A stretch of 64,000 nucleotides of DNA from Spirodela intermedia (lineage: Eukaryota > Streptophyta > Magnoliopsida > Alismatales > Araceae), in the NCBI GenBank assembly GCA_902729315.2, contig LR746275.1:560501-624500 (forward strand), given 5' to 3'. A program made the position numbers and the translations under genes. Below, one piece after another: positions 1 to 11,511 of the stretch. The first letter of the stretch is position 1, and every line of letters begins with the position of its first letter. The notes beneath the pieces are model-generated. The model was not told the origin of the DNA. It saw only the letters and a program-made list of their open reading frames with translations, and ran no database searches.

Positions 1-535
1 AGCTGAGAACCGAACTCCTAAATATTTGTTCTTTCCCACATTTGTTCTGAGCAATGCTTCCACTAATTGAACCTTCATTCATGGTTTTTCACTTTCCTCT
101 ATCGGGTCATTGAAATATTCGTATCCTAGAGTTGATTCTGTGATGAAATATGAGAATCTGACACCTCAACACCAAATAGCTAGGGTTCCTACTTTTAAAT
201 TTCTCATCATACTAGAAATCTTGGAGCTTTTCTATTATCCTTTTCTAGTTGCATGTTATAATCCTTTAGAAAATCAATCATGTGTCTCCAATTAGCCAAA
301 TGCTGGAAGAATTTCTTTTTCTCCTTTCCTATTCAACCTATTTTCTCTTAATTAAAAAAAAATCCTCTTTTTTTCTCTTGTAATCTTATTATTCCAATAG
401 TTACATGCACATGCTCGGGCCAACCCACCTTGTTGTAAAGATGAATGTCCACCTAATATTTTTTCACCTCTTGGGGTTATTTTCACGTGGAATTACTATT
501 AACATACTATTTAAAACGGTACTTGTTTTTTACAG
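1..535 (+). other. Intron of the SOQ1-like gene (3' part)
   Basis: This AT-rich stretch ends in a T-rich tract and TTTTTACAG, the acceptor of the exon at 536. I found no further SOQ1 exon here; the short open frames have no recognisable similarity. Confidence 0.7.
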
Positions 536-3500
536 CTTTCTGAGCCATCCGGGATCACTGATGCAGGAAATGGTATGCTTTTTTTCTGTTTATCATTGTA
601 TTTTCGCTAGTCATGTCTCATGCTGATGTGCGTTCTCGAAACTCAGTTTGAAATTAAATCCTCACCTTATAGAGACTTCATTTGGCTGCTTTATACGAAG
701 GTTGAAGCTAAATACTCTGGTGGACAAAAGTTATTCAATTTTCAGCAATAGGGTTGTGCCTTAACGGATCTTCATATGAGAAGTGTAACTGTTATTCTCA
801 TAAAAAAGAGATTGGATTTCCTTTAAGAATATAAAATAGTCTACCATTACATTCAACTGGTTTTGTTGACCCCTGGAGTTGAATGGTTTCAAGTGCAATG
901 AAGTGCACCTGAAGTTCAAGAAGTTCCTATGGGTGAAGGTGGAAGGGAATTAGTAGAAACTTATAGTATTCTCTGTGGGAAAGAACATATATTAAGTAGT
1001 TCGGTTCTTAGTTGGACCGTTTCCTAGTTGTCAGGTAGTTTCCTTGTTTTGTGGCCCAGGTACTAGCAACTAACAGTCACTCATGATGCGAATATGTGAA
1101 GAACTATAGTGAGAAATAGCATGTTTGAGATTCTTTAATTATCATTTGTTTATTATTTACTTCAGTACAAATAGGCTCTTTAAGTTGCAATAACTAATGC
1201 ACAGGCTATGGAACTAAATTGAATAACCTTTTTTCTAATCAAAGGCACATAAAAATTAATTGTATTTATTGTCATACTTTAAATAGAATAGTGCCATTCA
1301 ACAATGTACACACCTAAAACCAGAGGTTGTATTAATAAGATCACATCTGTTTATGGAGGAAAAAGATTCAAATCAGAATAGATCGGATCGGATGGAATAA
1401 ATAAAAAATGCAGTATATAAGTGATCTCTTAATTCTATGACATAGTGGCAAAAACCAATGGTAACCCTTGAACTGTGCACATCCTCATTGAATAATTATC
1501 TGTTTATGGGACTAAAAATGTACAAAAGTAACGCATAAAATGGAAATAAGAGATGAATAAGCTACTACAAGGTCATAATTACATCTTTGTAAGATTGGAG
1601 AAGTCCAGTAAACATGTCATGTCAACTTCACAACATAATGGCATAATAAATCGGACAGGAAACCTGAAGCCTGCCCCACACTATATTTTTTAGACTTGGG
1701 CCTCTAATTCTATCTTCGTATTTGGCCTGAAGCCTGTCTTTGCACATTTAGTTGAATGGAACAATTTTTCTTTTTGATTCAATTTTTTAAAAAGCTATCC
1801 TCCCTCATCGTTCTTGGTCATAAGGGATGAGGAGACTAGGTTAGCCAAAAGATGGTTATCCGTTCAAGGAAACAAAGTGACCTTGATTTTTCAGGGTATT
1901 CCCTTATTTCTTCTAGACTAATTGCTTTGTACCTCCGCATCCTGTTGTTCCATACCCCATGATTAGTTCTTCCACATCAAATAAGTTTTCCTCAATGCCC
2001 CACACAACTTCTAAAACAACAACATAATAATTATAAAGGACTAGAACATTGAAATCAGTCACAATTTATAAGCCTTGATTCGTAAAATGAAGAGAGGAAC
2101 AAGTTCCTATACAAGGCAACGTGATTTCATATTGAGCTTCAAATCTATGGTTATTTTACAAAGATCTTTTTCCTTCTTTCTCCCTTTTAGCACTAACCAT
2201 TCTTTGTGTAGTCTTGTCATGCCAATAGCTGAGTTCATGATTGGGCTCACTAGCCATTTTGGATTGCCCTATCTCTCAACATGATCATAAAGCTTAACAA
2301 AAAACTTTGGTTACTCATGCACTTTGCAGGATAATAGTCAAAACAGTCCTATTAGATTTGAGTTAAGCTAAACATCCCTCTGGACCATCGTTATCAGAAG
2401 GTAACACCAGTGACAAGCTATTTTCATTCTCTAATGCTAGGAATACTATTTGACTGTCATCCCTCACAAATGTACATCAATAAAGGTTATGATGGAAGAA
2501 GAATTCTTGAGCTTTGAAGATCAGTCCCATGGATATTTAAGTCAATCATACGTATAAGAATCTAAACACAAATCTCATATAATTATCTTTACCTCAGAAG
2601 TGCTGATAGTCTCAACTCTCTTAAGCCAATGATTCAAGGTACCTTCTTTTGTCACCTCAGTTTGTAATTTATTCAATTATTAGATATTCATTTGGATAAA
2701 ACTATCATCCACTACCTCCATTCTCACACAGGATGAGATAATAGGTCTAGTAAAGAAAAGAATCCACACACACGCACACACATAAATGTGGCGGTGAACT
2801 AGAATGGGTAGAGAAACCAAGAACATTACAAAGATGTATGACCATGAATGCTCTCATATGACCAGTAGATCGAGTATTTAAAGAGAATCGCGTGAACAGT
2901 GGCACAAACACAAGGAGAATACACAAAGGAAAAACTGCAAGTTTCTGGGCATATTTCTAGTTCGAAAAATTTACCAGAATAGGAATTGGCCCAGTTTCAT
3001 AATGGTTTGCAAGTTAAGATAAATAATCCTCTTCGTATCCTCGTTATCTAACTGCTAGTTTTCAGTCATTATCTGAGAAAAAGCAAGAAAAGGATCTGGG
3101 TGTAGAATTTGTGTAATGTCTGCATGTGCCACATAAATCATCTCTTTGTGAATGTGTCCAGAGACAAAATTTCTTATTGAACTGAAAGCTTCACTGATAA
3201 TTCTTTGTAATCTTGCAGGGAGGCTTCTAATAGCTGATACAAATAACAGTAGTATAAGATATTTAGACCTGAATGAAAAGGAACCTGCTCTTCAAACATT
3301 AGATCTAAAAGGTGTCCTTCCTCCATCGCCAAGGCCAAAGTCACTGAAACGCCTCAGGAGGCGGCTATCTGCTGACACTTATATTATCAAGGTTGATGGT
3401 GGGCCTTCTGCAGACGGAAACTTAAGTCTTAGAATATCATTGCCTCCGGGGTATCACTTCTCCAAGGTTTGGCTGGAAATTTTCATCCATGACGTTTATT

Positions 3501-6198
3501 CTTTTGTGATTGTATTAGAAAACTGGCTCTCATCTTAAACCTCAAAATTGAATTTATTTTCGTTCTGATTTTAATAATGATTTTCCTTAGAATATTGTCG
3601 TATGCTCTGAATCATGCTTATGGGATTCACGAAGAGAGATTTTTTTCTTTTGTTTCTGCCTATGTAATGAAGGCAAGGATCAGACCCTCAGCCAGGCCAA
3701 GTTGGCACGAAATTGACGTGTTTCTGACATCACTGAACTTTACGTTAGTGGTCACTTGCATCAATCATCTTTATTTCAATGTGGAAAATCCATTTAATAC
3801 TGAACCTTTGTAACCAACAATTTAGATCCCTTCTTCTAGAAAAAGAGCAGAAAGTGCTCTATTTTTACTGGGAAAACATTTTCAGACGTAAATAAATGGT
3901 GATGGAAAGCCCTTCTCAGTTTTGTGGTTACTAGGCTTCTTTGCCAGTCAGGCTCCTTTGCCACTTAAACTAGGAATTTCGCTCTTGACCAGCTGCCATC
4001 AAGAGCCATACTTATCAACGGTGTTGTATATGATGTGGGATACAAATATTTTGATGTCTGCTTGGATGTATGACATCTTAGTTTATATTTTCTTGTCTGT
4101 TGAACTCGATTGATTAAAGTCAAACTGCGAAAAACAATTACATGATTCTGAATTTGGATGGTTGTTATTTTTCTACCATTGTAACTTTTTATAAGCTGGT
4201 TTTTTTTATAAGAATCCCAATTAGTTGTATTACACTATGTTATAGTGAGTATTCTGTTGTATTTAATTTCCTCAATTTGTCCTCAACCAGCAACAGACCC
4301 TTCTACGTTCGAAATTGATGTAACAATGAAAGAATGACCATTCAAGACAGAAAATAGCCTCATAACTTTATCCCATTCAAAATACAGGAAGCAAAAAGTA
4401 AATTTGACGCGGAAACTGGATCTGGAAAAGAGACGGTCATTGAGCCAGCTGATGGATTTCTAGACTCTGAAGGATCTGCATCTCTTCATTTCAAGAGAAC
4501 AGTATCTACACCCAGCGTGCAGAGAATAAACGTCAAGGTATGTCTGCGGATGACTTTTTCTCACTACCTAAGTCATGAACTTCTAACGCAGCATGTGGTG
4601 ATGTCAATGACGATCTCAACTTTTACTTGGCTACTGAATGTTAAGGTTTTCTGTGTTTTTAAATTCCGCTTTTGTAGGAAACATTTTTAATGTCAAAAAT
4701 TGGTTTAGAAAACCGTAAATTTCATGATATTTAATTGTTATTAAATAGCAGCCTATTGTTACACATAACAAATTTGTCTCTAGGCTACTAGCCAGGAAAT
4801 GAATTTTGGAGTTTTTTTAAAAAACAACTCCTTGTGATCCGATTACGCATGGTCGGTCACTCGGGACTGAACATCCTACTTACGAATGTTCTAACTTCAT
4901 TATCTGAAATATTCCATATCATGTGGAAAAATCTTTGGAGCTTTAAAAAATTTTGAACAAACACCTCTGCATTAAGTTTGCGGAGAGATCACTAATATTA
5001 TATTATAAAATCTTGACGCTCAGAACGGCAGAAGAATAGCTAATGGGTAATCTTGCTATCCTAAGAAGCAACCTTTTAAACTCAAACGAGTCCCATTTTA
5101 GTTACTCTACACAAGTATACTAGTGATTAGAACAGTGGCCCCACTGGACTTGATAACCATTTATTGTTTGAGTATGACGTCCCTGTGCGACTTTGTGCAA
5201 AAGAAAATGATGTTACGATTGAAATGGAACATGATTATTTCTCCCTACTCTACGAACAAGAGTATGGACTGAAAAGGAAATGATAGTTATGATGACTTCC
5301 CTACTTGCACTAAAGGTAAGGTTTCATTGATTATTCTATGTAACATTAGTGCTTCCAGGTTTCAGAAGTCGAGTTTGGCCAATCCTCTATAGCAGATAAC
5401 CTTATTGCTCAGGTTGCTATAATCAATAAGTAAGCACACTATTTTTATTGTGACAGGCCCTTTCTTACTATCTTCTCCATGGCAGCGTATAGTCCCTAGA
5501 ACCTAGTCTGACTCAGATTGATTGTAAGAGGTTAAACCTAGTTAAAGCCCGTTACTCAGGGTGTTGGGCTTAATGACGGAAGTCTTTAACAGAATATAAA
5601 GTAGTATGTTCATCTCAAGTTGTATGCTCAATCGATGTTACCCACCCATGTTGGAGTGTTTTCTAGAAGTTAATCCACAAGCGTACGTATGCAAGAAAGG
5701 CCACATTCAATTTGAAACGTTGCACATGTAGATTAAACATATCAACCTAAAGTCATTACTGATTGTTTTTGAGTTGAATGGAGCCATATTTTCACATTCA
5801 GGAAGACATCTTAAACCATCTGGCGGTTCTAACAAGGGGCAGAAACTTCTCTTATTGGCATTCTTCAATCAGCCCTCTTTCCTTGTGACCAACAGTTCGT
5901 TTGCCATATCTGGTCCTCAGAGTTCCTATGTATTCTATAAGGGTCATCCTTTTTTCTATGTATGTTTCGTGTTTTTTTCACACTGGATGGGATGGAAATG
6001 CCTTGGAGTTCATCTCTAGTTTTGGGACTGCAGGTTTACTACTGCAAGGAGGATGAGGTTTGCCTATATCAGGCACTGGCCTTTGAGGTTTCCTTCCAGC
6101 AAGAGCAAGAGACCTCTCAGCAGGCAGAAGTCACTCTACCATTCATAGTGAAGCCCAGGATACCTGCCACCTCCCTGCCTGTATTCAGCAGCAGCTAG
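536..6198 (+). CDS. SOQ1: SOQ1-like protein (SUPPRESSOR OF QUENCHING 1), C-terminal exons; 5' part outside window
   Basis: Four exons are read: 536-572, 3219-3466, 4388-4537 and 6034-6198 (stop TAG 6196-6198). Each intron is GT-AG and the phases join exactly, giving 199 residues. The first exon encodes LSEPSGITDAGN and the second continues with G-RLLIADTNNSSIRYLDLN, the last blade of an NHL beta-propeller, followed by a basic SLKRLRRR stretch and a C-terminal beta-rich domain containing VYYCKEDEVCLYQ. This order and these motifs match the C-terminal end of plant SOQ1. In Arabidopsis SOQ1 is a thylakoid membrane protein with a stromal HAD-like phosphatase domain and lumenal thioredoxin-like and NHL domains; it limits a slow form of non-photochemical quenching in the light-harvesting antenna. 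The HAD, transmembrane and thioredoxin parts must lie upstream of base 1. No frameshift or internal stop is seen, so the gene looks functional. The family call is confident; the role is inferred from the family. Confidence 0.93.
573..3218 (+). other. Large intron of the SOQ1-like gene
   Basis: The donor is ATG|GTATGC at 573 and the acceptor is TCTTGCAG ending at 3218. The intron is 2.6 kb and AT-rich. Around 960-1090 it carries a fragment resembling the LTR-like sequence in the SEC6 intron near 52.97-53.26 kb. No coding region is seen. Confidence 0.8.
949..1090 (+). repeat. LTR-like fragment (truncated copy of the repeat at 52.97-53.26 kb)
   Basis: Both places contain a GTGGGAAA block, then GTAGTTTCCTT, a T-rich run, TGTGGCC(C)AGG and an ACTAGC block in the same order. 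The copy here is shorter. The word order resembles LTRs of plant Ty1/copia elements, but no coding part or clear ends are visible, so the class is inferred. Confidence 0.35.
3467..4387 (+). other. Intron of the SOQ1-like gene
   Basis: This GT-AG intron (donor AAG|GTTTGG, acceptor AATACAG) lies between phase-0 exons. Reading through the donor adds about 23 residues before a stop, so retention would truncate the protein. Confidence 0.8.
4538..6033 (+). other. Last intron of the SOQ1-like gene
   Basis: The donor AAG|GTATGT follows RINVK and the acceptor GGGACTGCAG precedes VYYCKEDEV. The intron is 1.5 kb and AT-rich, with nothing coding. Confidence 0.85.
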
Positions 6199-6278
6199 GC
6201 CACTTGGAAACATGGGCACATATATTAATCCATGTGAGTGGGCCGTATGGCCCTAATAGGCCCATTATATCATATTGT

Positions 6279-6282
<4 letters not shown>

Positions 6283-6330
<48 letters not shown>
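6283..6330. repeat. (CT)n microsatellite, about 48 bp
   Basis: An uninterrupted CT run about 85 bp after the SOQ1 stop codon, probably in or just past its 3' UTR. It gives rise to spurious Ser-Leu reading frames. Confidence 0.95.
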
Positions 6331-6335
<5 letters not shown>

Positions 6336-7299
6336 GGTTCACATGGTATCAAAGCTAGGGCACGCCACCAGCCCCTCTCATCATAGGGCACGCCGGCCTT
6401 TCCCTCTTGCCTCATTCACAATCCATTAATTAACATCATGGAAAGGATATCAATATACTCAAGAATCCTATTTAGTAGATCAAGTGGTTTGAATTCAACT
6501 AGTAAAGTCGATGTCAAAATTATTTGAAAGTGAACATTTAGTGTCATGGGTACACAAACTTATTGAGCTTTCATACTTTAAAAAATCTCAATGATTTGTG
6601 TAACCCAATCATCCTTCCTTATTGTGGTACATTTTATGAATATTGATAATTTCTACCATAAGTAGAAAAAATAATAATTTCATAGGATGAAATTAATTAA
6701 TTAATTGATTAAATCTAATTAGGTCAAGAATGTGCTCATTAAATACTCATTTGAGTATTTAATAATATATATTTATTATCTCTAAATAATTTCACAGTTG
6801 CCTCATGTTAAACATGTTTGGAATCAAGATAAGTTGATCTTTTAATTGATCTTATAATTATCTTTCCAGCATGAAAACATCATGGATTCAATGTTCCAAC
6901 TTCGTCACTCTAGGTAGTAGTCATCCCCTTTCTCTTCTCTTCATGCCCTTTAATTTAAGGGCAATTGGTTTTCAAGTAACCTAATTTTCTGAACTCAAAG
7001 TAGACCAATTTAATTCGTTATAATAGACGAATTTCTGTATCCTTTTTTGAAAAAACTATTTTCTGAATTTTCTAATCTTCAATCCTCTTTTAGTACATAA
7101 TTTTCTCAATTTTTTGGCCAACACGACTATTTCCTCTAACTTCTCCTCTCTTGGGTCATCATAGTTGTATATAATGTCAGCTGATTTCAAGCCTACATTT
7201 TAACTATTAGGTTTTTCTCTCTCCACTTTGCCCTTTTCCTAACCCAATGTCTCATAAACCAGATTTATGACAAATTTACTACTCAAAATCATTATGTTG

Positions 7300-7440
7300 A
7301 TCACTAGTATTGAAACTCAATAGCTTCAAAAAATGCCATTCAAGAAAAGTAATGATTTAGGGATCTATTTTACATGAATAATAATTATTGAGTTTCAATA
7401 GTAGTGATAAATGTACTGATTTAGACATCTATTTTATATA
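7300..7440. repeat. Short inverted repeat with overlapping direct repeat
   Basis: The arm at 7300-7321 reads ATCACTAGTATTGAAACTCA. Its near-perfect reverse complement lies at 7387-7408. A direct repeat beginning TGATTTAG...ATCTATTTTA occurs at about 7353 and 7419. Arms plus spacer are about 110 bp. It could be a small MITE-like remnant, but no target-site duplication was established. Confidence 0.4.
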
Positions 7441-8198
7441 AATAATTAAAGTAAAATATTAATGTGAAAATTTATCAAGTACACCAGATTTTAACAATCT
7501 GAAATTGTTACTTACAATCATTTTAGATGAAACATTTAATATTAATTGGGTGTAAATAAACTTGTATGAATTTTTTAATATCGTTCAATATTAATAGAAA
7601 AATAAGTCTGGGATATAATTTATTACTAAAGTAGTGATGTGTACTGCTATGAGTTTTCATTTTCTACTTTGCATGTGACCATCGATTCATTAACTCATCT
7701 GTGAAAAAGGTCTAGTGGTATAATGGCATGTATGCTCAATATATTTGGTAACAAAGAAGGGCCATTTATTGGCATGCACTAAGCACTAAGAGATTTGAAT
7801 GTCCCATTGTTATATGATGAAAAACTAGAAAGAAAAAACCATTGAAGCTAAGGTTAAAACATGGCACTGGGCCTAATCAGTAACAAATATTTTAACCACA
7901 GCATGAGCCAATTGTTTTAGTCTTCTTTGTGACGGGATACGTGGAAGAAGGAAATCATTGAGTCTTTGTCCTCGTCGTCCTTGCTCTGAGGTGAGCAACA
8001 CCCTGGACGTTGACCATGAGAAAGGTAGACAGGCGAAGAGCAACAAAGCCCAATCGTCGAGGGTGGAGCTGGTCGGCCCACGAAGAATTGCCACGTTGTC
8101 CTGGCGACTTGCCACGTTTACCCCAATGGCAGGATCCTGAAGGTATGGCTGAGCCGACAACACGTAGGAGAGAGAGAGAGCGCGTAGGCGGGCAATAA

Positions 8199-8349
8199 CA
8201 CGTGCCACGTGACCTGTGTGGGACGGGGGTGGGGTTAACGTTCCCAAAAAGGGCGGGCTTTTGGGCGCGTGATCACGAGAAGATGCTGTCAATGGAGGGG
8301 GCGAGGAAGGGAATGGGCCCACAGGAGGGATGTGGCGCGGTCGCACGTG
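8199..8349. promoter_or_regulatory. G-box (CACGTG) cluster upstream of the bHLH gene
   Basis: Perfect CACGTG palindromes lie at 8199-8204, 8206-8211 and 8344-8349, about 470-620 bp before the TATA box. The first two are separated by a single base. G-boxes bind bHLH (PIF/BES1-type) and bZIP factors in plants. Regulation of the adjacent gene is inferred from position only. Confidence 0.55.
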
Positions 8350-8494
8350 GAAGAAGTCAGCGCCCCGCCCCCCCTCAGTGGACTCATTTAAGCGGAGAGG
8401 GGACGGCATGTGATGGCCAGCAGGGAACTCAGCGATCACATGTGCACTTCTGCCCGTCCTTTATTCCGCTACCGCCACAACGGCCACTGTCCGT

Positions 8495-8518
8495 AGAGAG
8501 AGAGAGAGAGAGAGAGAG
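8495..8518. repeat. (AG)n microsatellite
   Basis: A run of 12 AG units in the bHLH promoter. GA/CT tracts in plant promoters are targets of BPC/GAGA-binding proteins; that role is not shown here. A second, CT-rich stretch follows at about 8640-8706. Confidence 0.9.
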
Positions 8519-8819
8519 GCCGGATCTCTTCCTCTTATACTTCTTCTCCGTCCTAGTCTGCCCGGCCGCGACGTCACTGGCAACGATCCCCCTCGTCATC
8601 ACCGTCCGCCTATCTGTTTCCGTGGGTCGTCTACGATTCTCTCTCTCTAGCTCTCTCCCTCATTCTCCCTATCTCTCTCTACCTCTACCTTTATCTCTAT
8701 CTCTCTCACCTGGCTGTGTTCCTCAGCCGGCAGCCATGGCACGACGATGGCTCGGCGACCTCCACGCGTCGTGTCGCGTGTGACGTCAAATCCGCGCCTC
8801 ATTAGGACGCTGCGGAATT

Positions 8820-8827
8820 CTATAAAA
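8820..8827 (+). promoter_or_regulatory. TATA box, putative, of the bHLH gene
   Basis: The sequence CTATAAAA lies 290 bp before the ATG at 9117. It is the best TATA match in this GC-rich upstream region and would place the transcription start near 8850, with a GA-rich leader of about 265 bases. Confidence 0.5.
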
Positions 8828-8849
8828 CATGGAGAGAAAGAGGAGGCGT

Positions 8850-9116
8850 AGAGTGAGTGAGAGAGAGAGAGGTGACGACAGTTACTATTACCACGCCAAG
8901 GGCGTACACGTCGCGCTGCCCAGACTCTCCACCAAGCGTACCAGCTCCATTCCTTCCCGTACCGCTCAGACCTCTGCAGCAACTCAATCAAGGGAGAGAG
9001 ACTGCAGAACAGAGCATTGAGAGATATTCGGGCCTCCCCTCCAAAGTTCGCTGCTTTACCATCACAGAGAGAGAGAGATAGAGAAAGAGATAGAGAGAGG
9101 GAGAAAGGAGTGATCT
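8850..9116 (+). other. Predicted 5' leader of the bHLH gene
   Basis: This runs from about 25 bp after the TATA box to the ATG and is rich in GAGAGA runs (8862-8871, 9064-9108). The ATG at 8829 lies too close to the TATA box to be in the mRNA, so I do not call an upstream ORF from it. Confidence 0.4.
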
Positions 9117-9629
9117 ATGGAGGGTTTGTCGAAGCAGGCACCCGGAGAGGGTAAGCAGAAGCGCCGCCGAAGCTTGGCCCAGCCATCGCCATCCCGATGG
9201 CGGAGCCCGGTCCAGCAGCTGAGCTACACGACCGACCTCGTCTGCGCCCTCCGCCGCGTCCGGCGAGTGTCCTCTCCTTCTCTGGCGGCCACTCGCGCCG
9301 TCCGCGAAGCCGCCGACCGCATCCTCGCGGCGGCCGCCCGCGGCCGCTCGCGCTGGAGCCGCTCCATCCTCTCCACCCGCCGCCGCTCCCTCAAGCTGTT
9401 GCGCAGACGGCGCCGCGGCCCCCTTTCGGCGAGCTCTCGTGGCCCGCCGGCGACGTTGGAGCGCAAGGTGAAGATGCTCGGCCGGCTTGTGCCCGGCTGC
9501 CGAAAGCTGCCATTAGCGGCGCTTCTGAAGGAGGCTTCGGACTACGTCGCCGCCTTGGAGATGCAGGTACAGGCCATGGCCGCGCTCGCGCAGACTCTCT
9601 CCACCACCCCGCAAGACCGGTCCAGTTAG
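9117..9629 (+). CDS. Atypical bHLH transcription factor (bHLH147/148/149/150, AIF-type)
   Basis: An intronless frame of 170 codons. After a basic N-terminus (KRRR, residues about 15-18) it has SRWRS, the paired block ALRRVRR near residues 43-49, then AVREAADRILAAAARGRSRWSRSIL (about 60-84). A basic spacer follows, then the helix-loop-helix part: RKVKMLGRLVPGCRKLPL and LLKEASDYVAALEMQVQAM (about 114-153). The layout and the RLVPGCRK...YVAALEMQV signature match the plant bHLH147-150 / ATBS1-INTERACTING FACTOR group. These proteins lack the E-box-contacting H-E-R residues, do not bind DNA well, and act by dimerising with other HLH proteins in brassinosteroid and stress growth control. The start is the first ATG after a GA-rich leader. 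GC content is very high, unlike the flanks. Antisense open frames across it are shadows of that composition. A group-level name is safe; the exact orthologue is not. Confidence 0.93.
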   Translation: MEGLSKQAPGEGKQKRRRSLAQPSPSRWRSPVQQLSYTTDLVCALRRVRRVSSPSLAATRAVREAADRILAAAARGRSRWSRSILSTRRRSLKLLRRRRRGPLSASSRGPPATLERKVKMLGRLVPGCRKLPLAALLKEASDYVAALEMQVQAMAALAQTLSTTPQDRSS

Positions 9630-10897
9630 TAGCCTCCATCTCCCTCTGTCCTCTCTTCCTCGTTTAAGAGACAATTTTTTCCTGCTGTACAAATCTTTCA
9701 TTTCCTTCTTCTTCTTCTTCTTCTCCCCATTGATACGCAACCTTCGTCCTCAAATCCCTCTCCCGGGCATCTCTCTGGTGCGATTCCGGCGATCTAGGAA
9801 TGAGCTCCGTCGATGTAGAACGACGGTAAATTTCCCAGATTTGCGGCGGCGTGGGCACCTTCCTTCGGGGCCTCCCGGCGGCCGGCGCCGGAGGAGGAAA
9901 ATGGCTGGGCCCATTGGGACGGCCGATGACCTGTCCCACGTGTGCATGTGCCGGGGAGAGGGGGGGTGATGGGGTGGTGTCTGGCCGACCAAATCGGTCG
10001 ACGCTGCACAACCCTCGTGAGCCCCCCTCTCCATTGGCCCTGCTCTCCCTAGGCTTTTCTCTCTCTAGACCTCTCTCCCTAACTAATCTCCCTCTACATC
10101 TCTCTCTCTCTCTCCTTCCTTTTAACTTTCTCTGACGCTGTTTGTCCAGCGATTCAGCGACGCTTACTCCAGCAGAGAGAGGGAGAGGGGAGAAAGGGGG
10201 GGTAACATGGTGAAAAGGGCGGTGAGGCATAATGGCGCGTGACTCATGGTCAGGTCACGTGCCATGGGGGGGGGAAAGATCACGTGCAGATGAGACTACG
10301 GCGGCGCTGGACGACGTGCTTCCTCGTTCCCCCCCCCGGACGGCGATGATGACGACGTCGGGATGTCGCAGCGCCGCCGCCGCCTATGTCGCCCGTGTGA
10401 GTGTGCCGTCACCGTTACTGACGCCAGTCGCCGTCATCAGCGTGGGCGGAATTCCGGGAACACTGGAACATCTTGCCGCGTCGGCGTGGTGGCAACTAAC
10501 GACTCTCCCGGCATTTATAACTCTCTCTCTCTCTCTCAATGCGCTCTCTTCAATGACCCGTCGAATTTATTTTATGGGCCTGTTTTCTTCTATTTATCTC
10601 GCCTCTCGCTCGTTCTCTCTCTCTCTATCTCGCTATGAGCACAACATGGGGCAGCTGTTCACGGCGCCAAAGCCAGCCAAAGATGTTCAGAGGGCCGAAA
10701 CGCACGCGTGCGAATCTGAGAGAGGTGGTCGCCGGATGTGTCGAGATGCACCACGTTAGCTCATCTCATGGCACGTGCCAAAAACCCCTGCTGTTCCCCC
10801 TTGGCACAACGGGACAAGGATGCCCAGACCCCACCCATCAATGCATCACATGCTTCTCAGATTCATGCATTAAACGATATATTACAAAATATCCAGC

Positions 10898-10932
<35 letters not shown>

Positions 10933-11443
10933 GATAAACTTCATACAACCAACCATAAAACAGAGAAATTTATGATCAATTGAGAGCAAATATCTCGGCA
11001 GGTTCATAAATGGAGACCCACTCCCAAGACGGGGGTAGATATTGAGAGGTATTGAGTGTACCCACTCCTGTAACCATGCTGGGCACAAGTGTACGAATGG
11101 GAAGACGAAAGTATGGCAAGAGAGAGAAGTAGGAGGAGACATCAGGACCTGTACAGTTTAAGAAAACCTCCTTCATCTAAGGATAGAGCTTGAGAGATGT
11201 TGTAGGATGTGGTGGAAGAAAGCCAGAGTGCGTGACCTGGAAAGAACTTGTTCTGGAAGGTTGAAGCACGATGAGCGTAGGCTGAAACACCTTCGAGTGA
11301 TGCACTAAACGCATGCCATCCCGCTTTACAGTGCTTGCACTGACAAATACTTTGATTACACTGTAGAAGAGGATTGACAAGCCGAGTCCGTCAACTCCCC
11401 ATCAATTGGAGAAGATGGAATAGGCGTCTGGAACCCCCATTAG

Positions 11444-11445
<2 letters not shown>
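9630..11445. other. GC-rich spacer with G-boxes, no recognisable gene
   Basis: After the bHLH 3' UTR (T-rich, about 9660-9720) the DNA stays GC-rich to about 10800. It holds CACGTG sites at 9937-9942, 10256-10261, 10281-10286 and 10772-10777, and CT/GA runs. An open frame at 10232-10759 reads mostly low-complexity and CT-repeat peptide and matches no family I know. It may be a promoter without an obvious downstream gene, or a decayed duplicate of the bHLH promoter region. Nothing coding can be supported. Confidence 0.45.
10901..10929. repeat. (GA)n microsatellite
   Basis: An uninterrupted GA run in the spacer. Confidence 0.95.

Positions 11446-11509
<64 letters not shown>
11446..11509. repeat. 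(CT)32 microsatellite
   Basis: A 64-bp uninterrupted CT run, the longest perfect dinucleotide tract in the window. Confidence 0.97.

Positions 11510-11511
<2 letters not shown>

Larger units (their letters stand above)
6199..8190. other. AT-rich spacer between the SOQ1-like and bHLH genes
   Basis: This contains the SOQ1 3' UTR, a long CT tract and about 1.5 kb of AT-rich DNA without coding signals. At 7300-7440 there is an inverted repeat with an overlapping direct repeat, described separately. From about 7900 the composition turns GC-rich, marking the promoter side of the bHLH gene. Confidence 0.6.

Noticed and set aside
3577-4113. Short open frames in SOQ1 introns
   Set aside because: They lie between well-defined exons and have no similarity to the gene or to other families.
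7703-7760. tRNA/SINE A-box-like sequence GGTCTAGTGGTATAATGG
   Set aside because: No B-box at the right distance and no cloverleaf can be drawn.
7873-8439. 188-codon minus-strand frame in the bHLH promoter
   Set aside because: No domain recognised, overlaps G-boxes and a GC-rich promoter, and reads Pro/Ser-rich low-complexity sequence.
8829-9020. Possible upstream ORF of the bHLH gene
   Set aside because: Its ATG lies just 2 bp past the TATA box, so it should precede the transcription start.
9224-9740. Several antisense and alternate-frame open frames of 75-170 codons across the bHLH gene
   Set aside because: They follow from very high GC content, which depletes stop codons. Only the plus-strand frame from 9117 has family motifs.
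10232-10759. 175-codon plus-strand open frame
   Set aside because: Low-complexity composition, a CT-repeat-derived Ser/Leu stretch and no recognisable domain. GC-rich DNA alone explains it.
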